Part shown: positions 1 to 8,780 of the stretch, piece after piece
Numbering within the stretch: the first letter of the stretch is position 1
How the letters are laid out: each line of letters starts with the position of its first letter
Assembly (NCBI RefSeq): GCF_947331445.1
Contig: NZ_CAMZOG010000036.1
Span: forward strand, 1-43,150
Length of the DNA: 43,150 nucleotides
Source of the DNA: Parendozoicomonas sp. Alg238-R29
Lineage (GTDB): Bacteria > Pseudomonadota > Gammaproteobacteria > Pseudomonadales > Endozoicomonadaceae
Reading direction: 5' to 3'
Position numbers and translations under genes: made by a program
Notes under the pieces: model-generated
Seen by the model: the letters and a program-made list of their open reading frames with translations, nothing else
Database searches by the model: none
Told to the model about the DNA's origin: nothing

Positions 1-84
1 GCAACAGATATCGCAACAGATATCGCAACAGATATCGCAACAGATATCGCAACAGATATCGCAACAGGTATCGCAACAGATATC
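1..84. repeat. 12-bp tandem repeat (GCAACAGATATC), 7 copies, cut by the window edge
   Basis: Seven consecutive copies of GCAACAGATATC are present. The sixth copy has one change (GGTATC), and an eighth copy decays after GCAATAG. The array is open in all three + frames, so it could encode Ala-Thr-Asp-Ile, Gln-Gln-Ile-Ser or Asn-Arg-Tyr-Arg repeats. It may be the tail of an upstream gene or a non-coding microsatellite. The frame starting at base 1 runs open to a TAG at 136-138, past the flgB start. No spacers, so it is not a CRISPR. The array probably continues to the left of the window. Confidence 0.9.
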
Positions 85-127
85 GCAATAGAATTAACTG
101 TTAGTAATGTGACTCAAGGAAGAGAAC

Positions 128-511
128 GTGGCAATTAGCTTTGAAAACGCATTAGGCATTCATCCGCAGGCTCTGGATTTCAGGGTTCAGCGTGCAACTC
201 TGTTGGCTGGTAACCTTGCCAATGTGGATACCCCCGGATACAAGGCCAGAGATATTGAGTTTGGCGATGTGTTGGAACTGGAAAGCAGCCGTATGGCTTC
301 TACTTCTGGACAGCACGTTAGCAGTATTGATCGAGGGTTGGATGGCTCTGTGAAATACCGTATTCCTCAACAGCAAACAACGGATGGCAACAGTGTGGAG
401 CTGGGCGTTGAACAAGCTAATTACTCTGAGAATGCACTGGCCTTTCAAACCAGTTTTTCCTTTTTGAATATGAAATTCCAGGGGCTGGCCCGGGCTATTA
501 ATGGTCGCTGA
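128..511 (+). CDS. flgB: FlgB, proximal rod protein, axial set 1
   Basis: FlgB builds the proximal rod that joins the MS ring to the distal rod in the periplasm, and is exported by the flagellar type III apparatus. The 127-residue product has the usual family length. The rod signature ANVDTPGYKARD lies at about residues 31-42, and the C-terminus is the helical segment typical of FlgB. Start is GTG, supported by AAGGAAGAG at 116-124 with good spacing. First gene of a ten-gene run in canonical order (flgB to flgL). A paralogue lies at 24895. Identification is firm. Confidence 0.96.
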   Translation: MAISFENALGIHPQALDFRVQRATLLAGNLANVDTPGYKARDIEFGDVLELESSRMASTSGQHVSSIDRGLDGSVKYRIPQQQTTDGNSVELGVEQANYSENALAFQTSFSFLNMKFQGLARAINGR

Positions 512-537
512 TAAGAACACCAAGCAGGGATTGCTTA

Positions 538-966
538 ATGTCGTTAAACCAGATTTTCTCAATAGCAGGTTCTTCAGCCGCTGCTCAAACAATTCGTTTG
601 AATACTGTGGCCAGTAACCTTGCCAACGCCAGCAGTGCAGGCTCTACACCGGAAGAAGCCTATCAGGTGATGAAACCGGTGTTCTCAGTGATTCAGGGCG
701 AGGCTTTGCAAAACAGTGGCGTGGGGAATGCCTCTATGCAGGTTGAGGTTTCTGATATTCAACGTATTGCCGCAACGACGGAACAGCGCCAGTACGAACC
801 CAGTCACCCCAATGCTGACGAGAATGGTTATGTCTATTACCCCAACGTCAACATCGTTTCAGAGATGGCAGACATGATGTCTGCTTCCCGCAGTTACCAA
901 ACCAGTATCGAAATTATGGTCACAGCCAAAAAGATGCAACAGCGTTTGCTGACCCTTGGACAATAA
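538..966 (+). CDS. flgC: FlgC, proximal rod protein, axial set 1
   Basis: FlgC is a proximal rod subunit that assembles with FlgB and FlgF. The 142-residue product has the N-terminal helix with ASNLANASSAG at about residues 25-35 and the C-terminal helix with the MMSASRSYQ segment typical of FlgC. The TxGGPYRR motif of polar-type FlgC is replaced by a looser SAGSTPEEAY stretch; from memory this resembles lateral-type FlgC. It lies 26 bp after flgB, with AGCAGGGA upstream of the ATG. Paralogue at 25286. Confidence 0.94.
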   Translation: MSLNQIFSIAGSSAAAQTIRLNTVASNLANASSAGSTPEEAYQVMKPVFSVIQGEALQNSGVGNASMQVEVSDIQRIAATTEQRQYEPSHPNADENGYVYYPNVNIVSEMADMMSASRSYQTSIEIMVTAKKMQQRLLTLGQ

Positions 967-988
967 ATATCAAAACGGAGCCAGTTAA

Positions 989-1639
989 ATGGATGTTAAC
1001 GGCATTTCCAAAAGCGTAACCAACTCCGGCAGTGTTCAGCTGGGGGAAAGCAATGGACTCCAGCAGAGAGACTTTCTGCAGATGCTGCTGGCAGAAGTTA
1101 ATAACCAGGATCCACTGGAGCCAAAAAGCAGTACAGATTTTGTTGCCCAGCTGGCGCAAATCACCAGTGTGGAAAACCTGGAAAGCCTGAACCAAACCAT
1201 GACCGGTGCGGTGAACTCCATGCAGTACTCCCAGGCCATGCAGGCGACTGGTTTGGTTGGCAAAACGGTAACCGTTCCTACCAGTGTGATTGAAGTAGAA
1301 GAAGGAAAGTCTGTGTCTGGTGAGGTAGCTGTCCCTTCCAATGCTGACCAGCTGAGAGTGATTGTCAGTGATGCTAATGGTCAGATTGTGGGTGAAGTTG
1401 ATCTTGGCAAAGCCAGCAAAGGCCTCGTGAACTTTGATACCTCAAGCCTGGACCTTGATGCTGGTGTGTACTCCATTTCGGCGATAGCCAGTAATGGCGA
1501 TGAACAGCTGAAAGTGCCGGTAGCTATCTCTTCCGAGGTTGAAAGTGTGGTGATTCCCGGTGGTGGTTCGGAAGTCGAAGTGAATATTGCCGGAATTGGT
1601 GCCATGCCACTTTCCCAGATTGCCAGGATTGGCGGATAA
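989..1639 (+). CDS. flgD: FlgD, hook-capping scaffold protein, axial set 1
   Basis: FlgD sits as a cap at the growing hook tip and is discarded when the hook is complete. The 216-residue product shows the conserved N-terminal block (QRDFLQMLLAEVNNQDPLEP, about residues 26-45) followed by VAQLAQITSVENL. The C-terminal part is beta-rich, like the FlgD tudor/FnIII-like domains. Collinear between flgC and flgE, with small gaps. The paralogue at 25692 is of nearly equal length. Confidence 0.95.
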   Translation: MDVNGISKSVTNSGSVQLGESNGLQQRDFLQMLLAEVNNQDPLEPKSSTDFVAQLAQITSVENLESLNQTMTGAVNSMQYSQAMQATGLVGKTVTVPTSVIEVEEGKSVSGEVAVPSNADQLRVIVSDANGQIVGEVDLGKASKGLVNFDTSSLDLDAGVYSISAIASNGDEQLKVPVAISSEVESVVIPGGGSEVEVNIAGIGAMPLSQIARIGG

Positions 1640-1665
1640 CGACAGAAGTCAGAAGGAGCTGAATT

Positions 1666-2910
1666 ATGTCATTCGGAATTGGTTTGAGCGGAATGAAAGC
1701 CGCCAAGCAGGATCTTGAAGTTGTCAGTAACAATATTGCCAACTCCAACACTGTTGGTTTTAAGTCATCCCGTAGTGAGTTTGCGGATTTGTATGCCTCT
1801 TCTCTGAGCGGAGGCAGCAGTAAAGCAGCGGGTGTTAAGGTTGCCAACACTTCCCAACTGTTCAGTCAGGGCAACCTTACTTATACAAACAGTGCCCTTG
1901 ATTTGGCTATCAGTGGTAATGGTTTCTTTGTACTGAATGACAATGGTCAGCAGGCTTATACCCGGGCCGGGTATTTTTCTATGGACCAGGACAATTATCT
2001 TGTAAACAACCAAGGATTAAGGTTGCAGGGTTTTGCGGCTGATGCCAACGGAAATATTCTTACTGGTACCCGACAGGATTTACAGGTGAGTGCAGCGGAT
2101 ATGCAGGCCAGCGCAACCAATGAACTGATTGGCCAGTTAAACCTTGATGCTCGGAATACTGTTCCCGCTAACTCTCCGTTTGATGCCAGCGACCCTGCAT
2201 CTTATAACTCCACCATGGCTTTCAATATTTATGACAGTCAGGGTAACCCTCATATCCTCAGCATGTATTTTGGTAAGACCTCAGACAACAACTGGAATGT
2301 TCATTACCAGTTTGATGGTGCTGATTTACCAAGCGGAACAAGTGTTGGTGGTTCAGTGATAACTCCTCCAGCTATTGCTCAAAGCCCATTGGTTTTTAAT
2401 AACGATGGAACCCTGGCCTCTGGTGGAGATATCGCTATTACCGGCTTAACAGTTGGCGGTGTAGCTGATCTGGATTTTGATCTGGACCTCAGCAAACTCA
2501 CCCAGTTAGGTACGGAGTTCTCGGTAAACCAGGCGCTTCAGAATGGTTACCCATCCGGAAAGTTAACGGGTATTGAAGTTGAAGAATCTGGTACTTTACG
2601 TGCTCTCTATTCCAATGGTCAGACTCGTGTTCAGGGACAGCTGATTCTTGCTGGTTTTGCCAATGAAGGAGGGCTTACTCCAATAGGCGATAGTTTATGG
2701 CGTAACAGTTTTGAGTCTGGTGCACCTCTTTATGGTCTGGCTGGTTCTGGAACCTTGGGAGCCCTTCAGGCCGGGGCCTTAGAACAATCAAACGTTGATC
2801 TTTCTATTGAACTGGTTCGCTTGATCGAAGCCCAGCGAAACTACCAGGCTAATGCGAAAACCATTGAGACATCCAATAACCTGACCCAGACACTGCTGAA
2901 CATAATCTAA
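1666..2910 (+). CDS. flgE: FlgE, hook protein, axial set 1
   Basis: FlgE polymerises into the hook, the universal joint. The 414-residue product has the N-terminal axial motif SNNIANSNTVGFK at about residues 21-33, a large beta-rich centre, and the C-terminal helix ending in LIEAQRNYQANAKTIETSNN, the standard FlgE/F/G end. AGAAGGAG lies upstream of the ATG. A 398-residue paralogue lies at 26364. Two hook genes in one cluster is unusual. Confidence 0.96.
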   Translation: MSFGIGLSGMKAAKQDLEVVSNNIANSNTVGFKSSRSEFADLYASSLSGGSSKAAGVKVANTSQLFSQGNLTYTNSALDLAISGNGFFVLNDNGQQAYTRAGYFSMDQDNYLVNNQGLRLQGFAADANGNILTGTRQDLQVSAADMQASATNELIGQLNLDARNTVPANSPFDASDPASYNSTMAFNIYDSQGNPHILSMYFGKTSDNNWNVHYQFDGADLPSGTSVGGSVITPPAIAQSPLVFNNDGTLASGGDIAITGLTVGGVADLDFDLDLSKLTQLGTEFSVNQALQNGYPSGKLTGIEVEESGTLRALYSNGQTRVQGQLILAGFANEGGLTPIGDSLWRNSFESGAPLYGLAGSGTLGALQAGALEQSNVDLSIELVRLIEAQRNYQANAKTIETSNNLTQTLLNII

Positions 2911-2933
2911 TGAGCGATTTAAGGGCGGGATAA

Positions 2934-3674
2934 ATGGATAAGTCTCTCTACGTTGGGTTATCTGGTGCCAGCCGTACAATGAAGGCACAGCTGGTTCATG
3001 CCAATAACCTTGCCAATATGAGTACCACAGGTTTTCGTGCAGATTTCGTGATTTCTGATCACGTGGATCTTGGTGGTGATGGTTTAAGCAGCCGGGTGAT
3101 GACTGTTCCTAAAGGCGTTGGTAGTCGTATGACTGCTGGAGCGGTTGATCATACTGGTAGAAGTCTGGATGTCGCCATTGCCGGCGAAGGCTGGCTGTCG
3201 GTTGAAGATCGGGAAGGCAATGAAGCTTATACCCGTGCAGGTGATCTGCTTGTGTCTGCAGAAGGTGATTTAAAAAATGGTGCAGGCCATATCGTTCTGG
3301 GAGTCGGTGGAGCTATCAATGTTCCCGCTTACAGAAAAATTCTTGTGGGAAATGACGGCACCTTGAGTGTGGTTCCTGCGGGTGGAGGTGCTAATCAGTT
3401 AGTGCAAGTTGGGCAATTAAAACTGGTAAACCCACCTTCTGGGGAAATATCTAAAGGTGAAGACGGTCTGTTTCGAAGACTGGATGGCGAAGAGGCCGAT
3501 CAGGATGAAACTGTCCAATTACGACCTGAATATCTTGAAAGCAGTAATGTCCGAGCGGTGGAAGAGATGGTGGATTTTATGAACCTTACCCGTCAGTACG
3601 AAATGCAGCTGAAGACTATGCAGAGTACAGAGCAGATGGCTGCCAGCGGCGATCGAATGATCAGAGACGAATAA
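2934..3674 (+). CDS. flgF: FlgF, proximal rod protein, axial set 1
   Basis: FlgF is a rod subunit below FlgG. The 246-residue product carries the canonical motif ANNLANMSTTGFRADF at about residues 23-38, the GRSLDVAIAGEGWL segment seen across FlgE/F/G, and a C-terminal helix with MVDFMNLTRQYEMQLK. Translation probably starts at the ATG after GGGCGGGATAA. Followed by an unusually long 141-bp gap before flgG. Paralogue at 27596. Confidence 0.95.
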   Translation: MDKSLYVGLSGASRTMKAQLVHANNLANMSTTGFRADFVISDHVDLGGDGLSSRVMTVPKGVGSRMTAGAVDHTGRSLDVAIAGEGWLSVEDREGNEAYTRAGDLLVSAEGDLKNGAGHIVLGVGGAINVPAYRKILVGNDGTLSVVPAGGGANQLVQVGQLKLVNPPSGEISKGEDGLFRRLDGEEADQDETVQLRPEYLESSNVRAVEEMVDFMNLTRQYEMQLKTMQSTEQMAASGDRMIRDE

Positions 3675-3804
3675 CAACTTAGAACAGCGTTGGTTGTAAA
3701 AAGGGGTTGGGTTGCTGTTGCGAAGGTCTGGATGACCTTAGAGCCGTAGTATTAATAACAGCATCCAAGATTCCTTTGAAAAATACCGATGTGGATTACA
3801 CGAC
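3675..3804 (+). other. Structured spacer between flgF and flgG (nested inverted repeats)
   Basis: This spacer is much longer than the 35-bp flgF-flgG spacer of set 2. GGTTGCTGTT at 3710-3719 can pair with AACAGCATCC at 3757-3766 with one mismatch. Inside it AAGGTC at 3723-3728 pairs perfectly with GACCTT at 3734-3739 around a 5-nt loop. No T-run follows, so it is not an ordinary intrinsic terminator. It could be an RNA element that tunes flgG expression or a short palindromic repeat. No convincing promoter was found in it. Confidence 0.45.
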
Positions 3805-3815
3805 AAGGAGGTCGT

Positions 3816-4601
3816 ATGAATCCAGCGTTATGGATTAGTAAAACAGGTCTGGCGGCACAGGATCGCCAGATGTCGATTATTTCCAACAACCTGGCCAACG
3901 TGAATACGGTGGGATTTAAGCGGGATCGGGTTAGTTTTGAAGATCTTTTTTACCATATAGAAAAGCAGCCAGGTGCTCTTTCAGATCAGCAGAATACTCT
4001 GCCCTCGGGTATGCAGGTGGGCAGTGGTGTAAGAATTACCGGTACCCAGAAAGTATTCACTCCGGGCAGCTATCAAACCACCAGTCAGGCTCTCGATCTG
4101 GCAATTGTTGGAAATGGTTTTTTTCAGGTCACTTTACCCGATGGCTCGGCCGGTTATACCCGTAATGGCCAGTTTCACCTGAACACTGATGGAAGCATTG
4201 TTACGGCTGCAGGCCAGCCAGTAGAACCCAACATTGTTGTTCCTGCTGATGCTACCAGCCTGACTATCAGTGAAGATGGTCGGATTATGGCCAGCATACC
4301 CGGCCAGATTGATCCTCTGGAGCTGGGCCAATTCTCTCTGGTGAGCTTTGTGAACCCTGCTGGTTTGGAGTCAAGAGGTGGCAATACCTACCTGCAATCT
4401 GCAGCCAGTGGAGACCCTGTTGAAGGCGTGCCCGGTGCAGAAGGCTTAGGCAATATCAAACAATACACACTGGAAACTTCCAACGTCACAGTTGTGGAAG
4501 AGCTGGTGAATATGATCTCCGTGCAGCGCGCCTACGAAATGAATTCCAAGGTGATTTCTGCCACGGATGAAATGTTGCAATTTGCTAACCAGACACTTTA
4601 A
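3816..4601 (+). CDS. flgG: FlgG, distal rod protein, axial set 1
   Basis: FlgG forms the distal rod, the drive shaft crossing the P and L rings. I chose the ATG at 3816 over the in-frame one at 3789 because AAGGAGGT sits at 3805-3812 and the resulting 261 residues match the paralogue at 28402 exactly in length. The motif SNNLANVNTVGFKRDR is at about residues 23-38, followed by the FlgG-type DLFY segment. TSQALDLAIVGNGFFQV and the C-terminal ELVNMISVQRAYEMNSK are standard. Confidence 0.95.
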   Translation: MNPALWISKTGLAAQDRQMSIISNNLANVNTVGFKRDRVSFEDLFYHIEKQPGALSDQQNTLPSGMQVGSGVRITGTQKVFTPGSYQTTSQALDLAIVGNGFFQVTLPDGSAGYTRNGQFHLNTDGSIVTAAGQPVEPNIVVPADATSLTISEDGRIMASIPGQIDPLELGQFSLVSFVNPAGLESRGGNTYLQSAASGDPVEGVPGAEGLGNIKQYTLETSNVTVVEELVNMISVQRAYEMNSKVISATDEMLQFANQTL

Positions 4602-4618
4602 ACAGAGGAATCATTAAT

Positions 4619-5317
4619 ATGATGCGCATTCTGTGGATAAGTTTGGTTATTCTGCTGAATGGCTGTGCAGCTATGCAGGATCACAAACCCGAAAAAGTGC
4701 CAGTGGCTGATAAAACGCCACTGGCTCCTATGCCTGCAGTAAAAAGTGGTTTGGTGACGGTCAAAGACAGCCTGTTTCAAAAATCGTATTCCATGCAGTT
4801 GTTCTCAGACCGAAGGGCTTACCGGGTTGGCGATATTCTTACGGTGGTTTTGGAAGACAAAACAGAAATCAAAAAAGACTCTGGCACAACCTTTGATAAA
4901 AACAGTGGTATTACGATTCCCGATCCCACTATTTTCGGAAAAACAGGCGCAAATATTCTCGGTGGAGGGCGTTCCCTGGGATTTGATCTGCAGCCCAAAC
5001 GTAACTTCAACGGCAAATCAAACCTGAGCCGGAAGAACGAGATTGTAAAAAGCTATATCAGTGTTCAGGTGATAGAAGTTTTGCCTAATGGTTCATTGAG
5101 AGTTGCTGGTGAAAAATGGCTGCGACTCAACAATGATGCTGAATTTGTGCAGGTGTCGGGCCTGATTCGCCCAGAAGATATTGATACCAATAATGAGGTG
5201 TCTTCCAAGCGCCTTGCCCAAGCCAATGTAACCTATTCCGGTGTTGGTCCTGAACAGGATCTTCACAGACAAGGATGGCTGACACGGGCACTGAATAGTC
5301 CATGGTTTCTGTTCTGA
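4619..5317 (+). CDS. flgH: FlgH, L-ring lipoprotein, axial set 1
   Basis: FlgH is the outer-membrane lipoprotein forming the L ring around the distal rod. The 232-residue product starts with a short hydrophobic signal ending LLNG-Cys (Cys16), a lipobox-like site. The family hallmark PDPTIFGKTGANILGGG follows at about residues 100-116, and the C-terminus has the RPEDIDTNNEVSSKRLAQA block. There are two adjacent ATG codons; AGAGGAA at 4604-4610 serves either. The stop overlaps a possible flgI start. Paralogue at 29180. Confidence 0.95.
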   Translation: MMRILWISLVILLNGCAAMQDHKPEKVPVADKTPLAPMPAVKSGLVTVKDSLFQKSYSMQLFSDRRAYRVGDILTVVLEDKTEIKKDSGTTFDKNSGITIPDPTIFGKTGANILGGGRSLGFDLQPKRNFNGKSNLSRKNEIVKSYISVQVIEVLPNGSLRVAGEKWLRLNNDAEFVQVSGLIRPEDIDTNNEVSSKRLAQANVTYSGVGPEQDLHRQGWLTRALNSPWFLF

Positions 5318-5328
5318 TGGGTGGGCTT

Positions 5329-6435
5329 ATGCAAGGCAAGGAATGCCTGAAACTCTTTTGCCTGTTTATTTTGTTCTGTTCTGGGTTTTCCAGAGCTGAG
5401 AGGTTAATGGACATTGTTGATGTGCAGGGCGTCCGCACCAATCAACTATTGGGGTACGGATTAGTTGTTGGCCTTGATGGTACTGGAGACAAAACCAAGA
5501 AAGGTCACTTCACATCACAGTCGCTAGTTAACATGTTACGTGAGTTTGGAATCTCTCTGGGTTCCAGCGACCCGTCACTCAAAAATGTTGCCGCCGTATC
5601 TGTGAGCGCAGTTTTACCACCTTTCGTTCGATCAGGGCAGGAAATTGATGTCACGGTGTCGTCAATTGGAGATGCCTCTAGTCTGAAAGGGGGGACCTTG
5701 CTGATGACGCCCCTTAAAGGCATTGATGGTGAAATTTACGCGATTGCCCAAGGGAATATGGTTGTTGGAGGTGCTTCGGCTGGTGGGGCAAGTGGCTCAA
5801 AAGTGACGATTAATACGGTGACCGTTGGGCGTGTTCCCAATGGGGCTATTGTTGAACGCACCGTGCCCAGCAGTTTTAACAATGGTCAGGAAATTGTTCT
5901 GACTTTGAAAGAGCCCGGGTTCACCAATGCCCGTCGAATTGTTCGTAAAGTTAACGAGCACTTTGGACCAGATGTTGCCAAAGCCCACGACGGCGCATCA
6001 GTCGTTATTGCCGCCCCTGTGGATAATAGCCAGCGTGTGACCTTTATGTCTGTTTTGGAGAGGCTGGAAATTATACCTTCCACTCCTCCTGCTCGAGTCA
6101 TATTTAACTCACGAACCGGTACAGTCGTTATGGGGCAGAATGTTCGCGTTTCCCCTGCAGCAGTGAGCCATGGCAGTCTGGTTGTGACGATTCAGGAGTC
6201 GAAGAGTGTTAGCCAACCTAATGCATTTGCTTCGGGTACTACGGAAACAACAGATGAAAGCCAGGTTGCTATAGAGGAACAAAGAGGGCGAATGTTTTAT
6301 GTGCCGGAAAGTGTGTCTCTACAGGAAATTGTGACCGCCATTAATGGTGTAGGAGCTTCCCCAACGGACTTAATGTCCATCCTCCAGGCACTGAAAGAAG
6401 CCGGTGCTTTGCGAGCAGAACTGGTGGTGATCTGA
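5329..6435 (+). CDS. flgI: FlgI, P-ring protein, axial set 1
   Basis: FlgI is the periplasmic ring protein that bushes the rod in the peptidoglycan. From ATG 5329 the product is 368 residues with a Sec signal (hydrophobic core LFCLFILFC, cleavage near SRA), then the hallmark NQLLGYGLVVGLDGTGD. In-frame ATGs at 5302 and 5317 are possible; the last overlaps the flgH stop and suggests coupling. I prefer 5329 because the leader then has normal length and the protein matches the 365-residue paralogue. FlgA, the P-ring chaperone, is not in the window. Confidence 0.93.
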   Translation: MQGKECLKLFCLFILFCSGFSRAERLMDIVDVQGVRTNQLLGYGLVVGLDGTGDKTKKGHFTSQSLVNMLREFGISLGSSDPSLKNVAAVSVSAVLPPFVRSGQEIDVTVSSIGDASSLKGGTLLMTPLKGIDGEIYAIAQGNMVVGGASAGGASGSKVTINTVTVGRVPNGAIVERTVPSSFNNGQEIVLTLKEPGFTNARRIVRKVNEHFGPDVAKAHDGASVVIAAPVDNSQRVTFMSVLERLEIIPSTPPARVIFNSRTGTVVMGQNVRVSPAAVSHGSLVVTIQESKSVSQPNAFASGTTETTDESQVAIEEQRGRMFYVPESVSLQEIVTAINGVGASPTDLMSILQALKEAGALRAELVVI

Positions 6436-6755
6436 TGAATATTGATAGCAGTTCATTAATAGCAAGTGTTGATCTAATGGGGAATAAAAATAACCCCAAA
6501 GATCTGCGGGAAGCAGCAGAAGCATTCGAATCTCTGTTTATTAATATGATGTTAAAGAGTGCCAGGGAGGCGAATGCAGTGCTGGCAAAAAACAGTTTGC
6601 TGGACAGCTCCCAGATGGATATGTACCAGTCACTGTTTGATAGCCAGATCGCACAGGAAATGAGTCATTCCGGAAAGTTTGGTTTGGCCGATATGCTGGT
6701 TAAGCAATTGGGCGGTACAAGTGAAACAGGCAGCTTGTTGGACACAGAGAGCTGA
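6435..6755 (+). CDS. flgJ: FlgJ, rod-binding domain only, axial set 1
   Basis: FlgJ caps the growing rod. The 106-residue product contains only the N-terminal rod-capping domain (DLREAAEAFESLFINMMLKSARE at about residues 23-45, then DMYQSLFDSQIAQEMS). The C-terminal peptidoglycan hydrolase domain of the enterobacterial protein (over 300 residues in all) is absent. A separate muramidase must open the cell wall, as in other lineages with short FlgJ. The ATG overlaps the flgI stop (TGATG). Paralogue at 31006. Confidence 0.92.
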   Translation: MNIDSSSLIASVDLMGNKNNPKDLREAAEAFESLFINMMLKSAREANAVLAKNSLLDSSQMDMYQSLFDSQIAQEMSHSGKFGLADMLVKQLGGTSETGSLLDTES

Positions 6756-6778
6756 ATGAATAACACAGGGAGTGTGTT

Positions 6779-8734
6779 ATGAGTCTTACTGATATTGGCA
6801 TAAGCGGTCTGCTGACTGCTCAGAAGACTATGGCGGTTACCAGTAATAATATCGCCAATGTGAATACTCAGGGTTACAGTCGGCAGGAAGTTCAACTGTC
6901 GTCTATATCAACTAACTTCCCTGGTTCGGCCAGTGCTGGCAGTGGCGTTCTGGTTACCGACGTTAGGCGTTTGGCGAATAGTTTTCTGATAGGGCAGCTG
7001 AGAGACAGCACCAGTCTTTATAATCAGAAATCCACCAGTGCCCAATATATGAACCAGATTGACAGTTATCTGGGAAATGAAAGTTCGGTTATCACCAAAG
7101 GGTTGGATAAATTCTTTGCTGCAGCCAACGCCGCTAGTGTTGACCCGGTTTCACTGGCTGCCCGCCAGCAAGTAATCAGTGAAGCTGTTTCTCTGAGTCA
7201 ACGTTTTAACACAGTACAGGAGCAACTGGATTCCCAGAGTCGTTTGCTCAGTGTGCAGGTGGAAACAGCGACATCGGAAGCTAGCGCTTACATTCAAGGA
7301 GTTGCCGGGTATAACAAACAGATTCAGGAAGCTCTGAGTAATGGCAGCACCCCCAATGACCTGATGGATAAGAGGGAAAAAACCATTCAGGACTTGGCGG
7401 CACTCACAGGTATTACGGTTCTTCCCCAGCCCGATGGTATGGTCAATGTATATCTTCAGTCTGGCCACCCTCTGGTGCTGGGAACCCAGACCAATGCCTT
7501 GAAAGTTGGTAACCACCCTGTAGACCCTAATATTGCCGGGCTGTTTCTGGAAACCTCGAATTCAACGATTCCGCTGGCTGGTAATCTTGGAGGAGCCATT
7601 GGCGGTTTGCAGGATTACCAGACCAGTGTGCTTCCCCAGGTTCAGAATGAAGTTGGGCGTCTTGCACTTGTTTTCTCAGATAATGTGAACAAATTGCTGG
7701 GGCAGGGATATGATCTGGATGGCCATCAGGGTGAAGCGACCAGCCAGCTGATGAATGATGTGAATTGGCTGCCAGCGAATAACAGAGTCAGTTCGGATGT
7801 CAGTAATGCTGGCAATGCCCGTTTCAGTGTAAACGTATCAGATATGTCTGCCTTAACTGGCGATACATTCGAAGTTCGCTACGATGGCACAAATTTTACT
7901 CTTCATGACGACACCGGGGCTTCAATAGCCGGTCCATGGATGTCTTTGGATAGTCAAACCTTCCAGGGGCTGGAGTTTGCTGTTCATGATGCCAGCTTTT
8001 CAGCGGGAGATTCCTTTCAGATTTCATTCCCTCTCAGTGGTGTACCAGCCGCCGATCGTGTTCTGGCTGCTGAAGGCGATGCTACCCTGCTGGTGGCTGT
8101 GGATGACTCCAGCAAACTACAGGCCACAAATTATGTACTCCGGGTAGATGGCAGTAATTATCAGATAACCCGGGAAAGTGACGGAAAGGTCGTTGTTCCC
8201 TGGGCATCGGTTCCCGCTGGTCCCAACAATGATTTACAGGGTTTTGACGGATTGGATATCAGCCTGAACAAGGGCGCATTAAATAATGGTGATATCTACC
8301 TGATACAACCTTCCCGCAGAGCGGCCGACGAAATTGGTGTTGCCGTTGATAACGCCCGCGCTCTGGCTTTTGCAGAGATTCCTGACTCTGCAGGTGACAA
8401 TAAACAACTGCAGAAGCTTGTAGATTTGCAAAATGCAGGGTTGGTCAGTGATGGCGTTGTGAATGGTTCTGTTGTCGATGGTGGAGTGAGCCTTGGTGAA
8501 GGTTATACCCGTCTGGTCGGGCGGGTTGCTGTAATGACATCACAGGTAAAAACAGAACTGGATACCAGTCAGTCATTGTTTGAGCAGACCCGGGATGCGC
8601 GGGATGGATTCAGCGGTGTGAATCTGGATGAGGAAGCTATGAATCTGGTACGGGCAGAGCAGGCTTATGCAGCCAGTGCCCAGATTATTTCGGTAGCCCA
8701 GAGCACTTTCGACACTTTGCTCAGGCTGTTTTAA
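6779..8734 (+). CDS. flgK: FlgK, hook-filament junction protein 1 (HAP1), axial set 1
   Basis: FlgK is the first junction protein between hook and filament. At 651 residues it is long. The canonical SNNIANVNTQGYSRQ is at about residues 22-36, and the C-terminal helix carries GVNLDEEAMNLVRAEQAYAA. The central region contains two consecutive similar beta-rich modules (about residues 352-417 and 437-510). Each runs from a TGDTFEVRYDGTNF-like strand to GDSFQISFP or GDIYLIQP. The shorter paralogue at 31292 has only one such module, which explains most of the length difference. Confidence 0.95.
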   Translation: MSLTDIGISGLLTAQKTMAVTSNNIANVNTQGYSRQEVQLSSISTNFPGSASAGSGVLVTDVRRLANSFLIGQLRDSTSLYNQKSTSAQYMNQIDSYLGNESSVITKGLDKFFAAANAASVDPVSLAARQQVISEAVSLSQRFNTVQEQLDSQSRLLSVQVETATSEASAYIQGVAGYNKQIQEALSNGSTPNDLMDKREKTIQDLAALTGITVLPQPDGMVNVYLQSGHPLVLGTQTNALKVGNHPVDPNIAGLFLETSNSTIPLAGNLGGAIGGLQDYQTSVLPQVQNEVGRLALVFSDNVNKLLGQGYDLDGHQGEATSQLMNDVNWLPANNRVSSDVSNAGNARFSVNVSDMSALTGDTFEVRYDGTNFTLHDDTGASIAGPWMSLDSQTFQGLEFAVHDASFSAGDSFQISFPLSGVPAADRVLAAEGDATLLVAVDDSSKLQATNYVLRVDGSNYQITRESDGKVVVPWASVPAGPNNDLQGFDGLDISLNKGALNNGDIYLIQPSRRAADEIGVAVDNARALAFAEIPDSAGDNKQLQKLVDLQNAGLVSDGVVNGSVVDGGVSLGEGYTRLVGRVAVMTSQVKTELDTSQSLFEQTRDARDGFSGVNLDEEAMNLVRAEQAYAASAQIISVAQSTFDTLLRLF

Positions 8735-8780
8735 ATATTTGTTATTCCGGAACAGTAAATCTGAACGGGAGCACGGACGC

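Noticed and set aside
1-84. CRISPR-like array at the left edge
   Set aside because: The units are 12 bp, contiguous and have no spacers; a simple tandem repeat.
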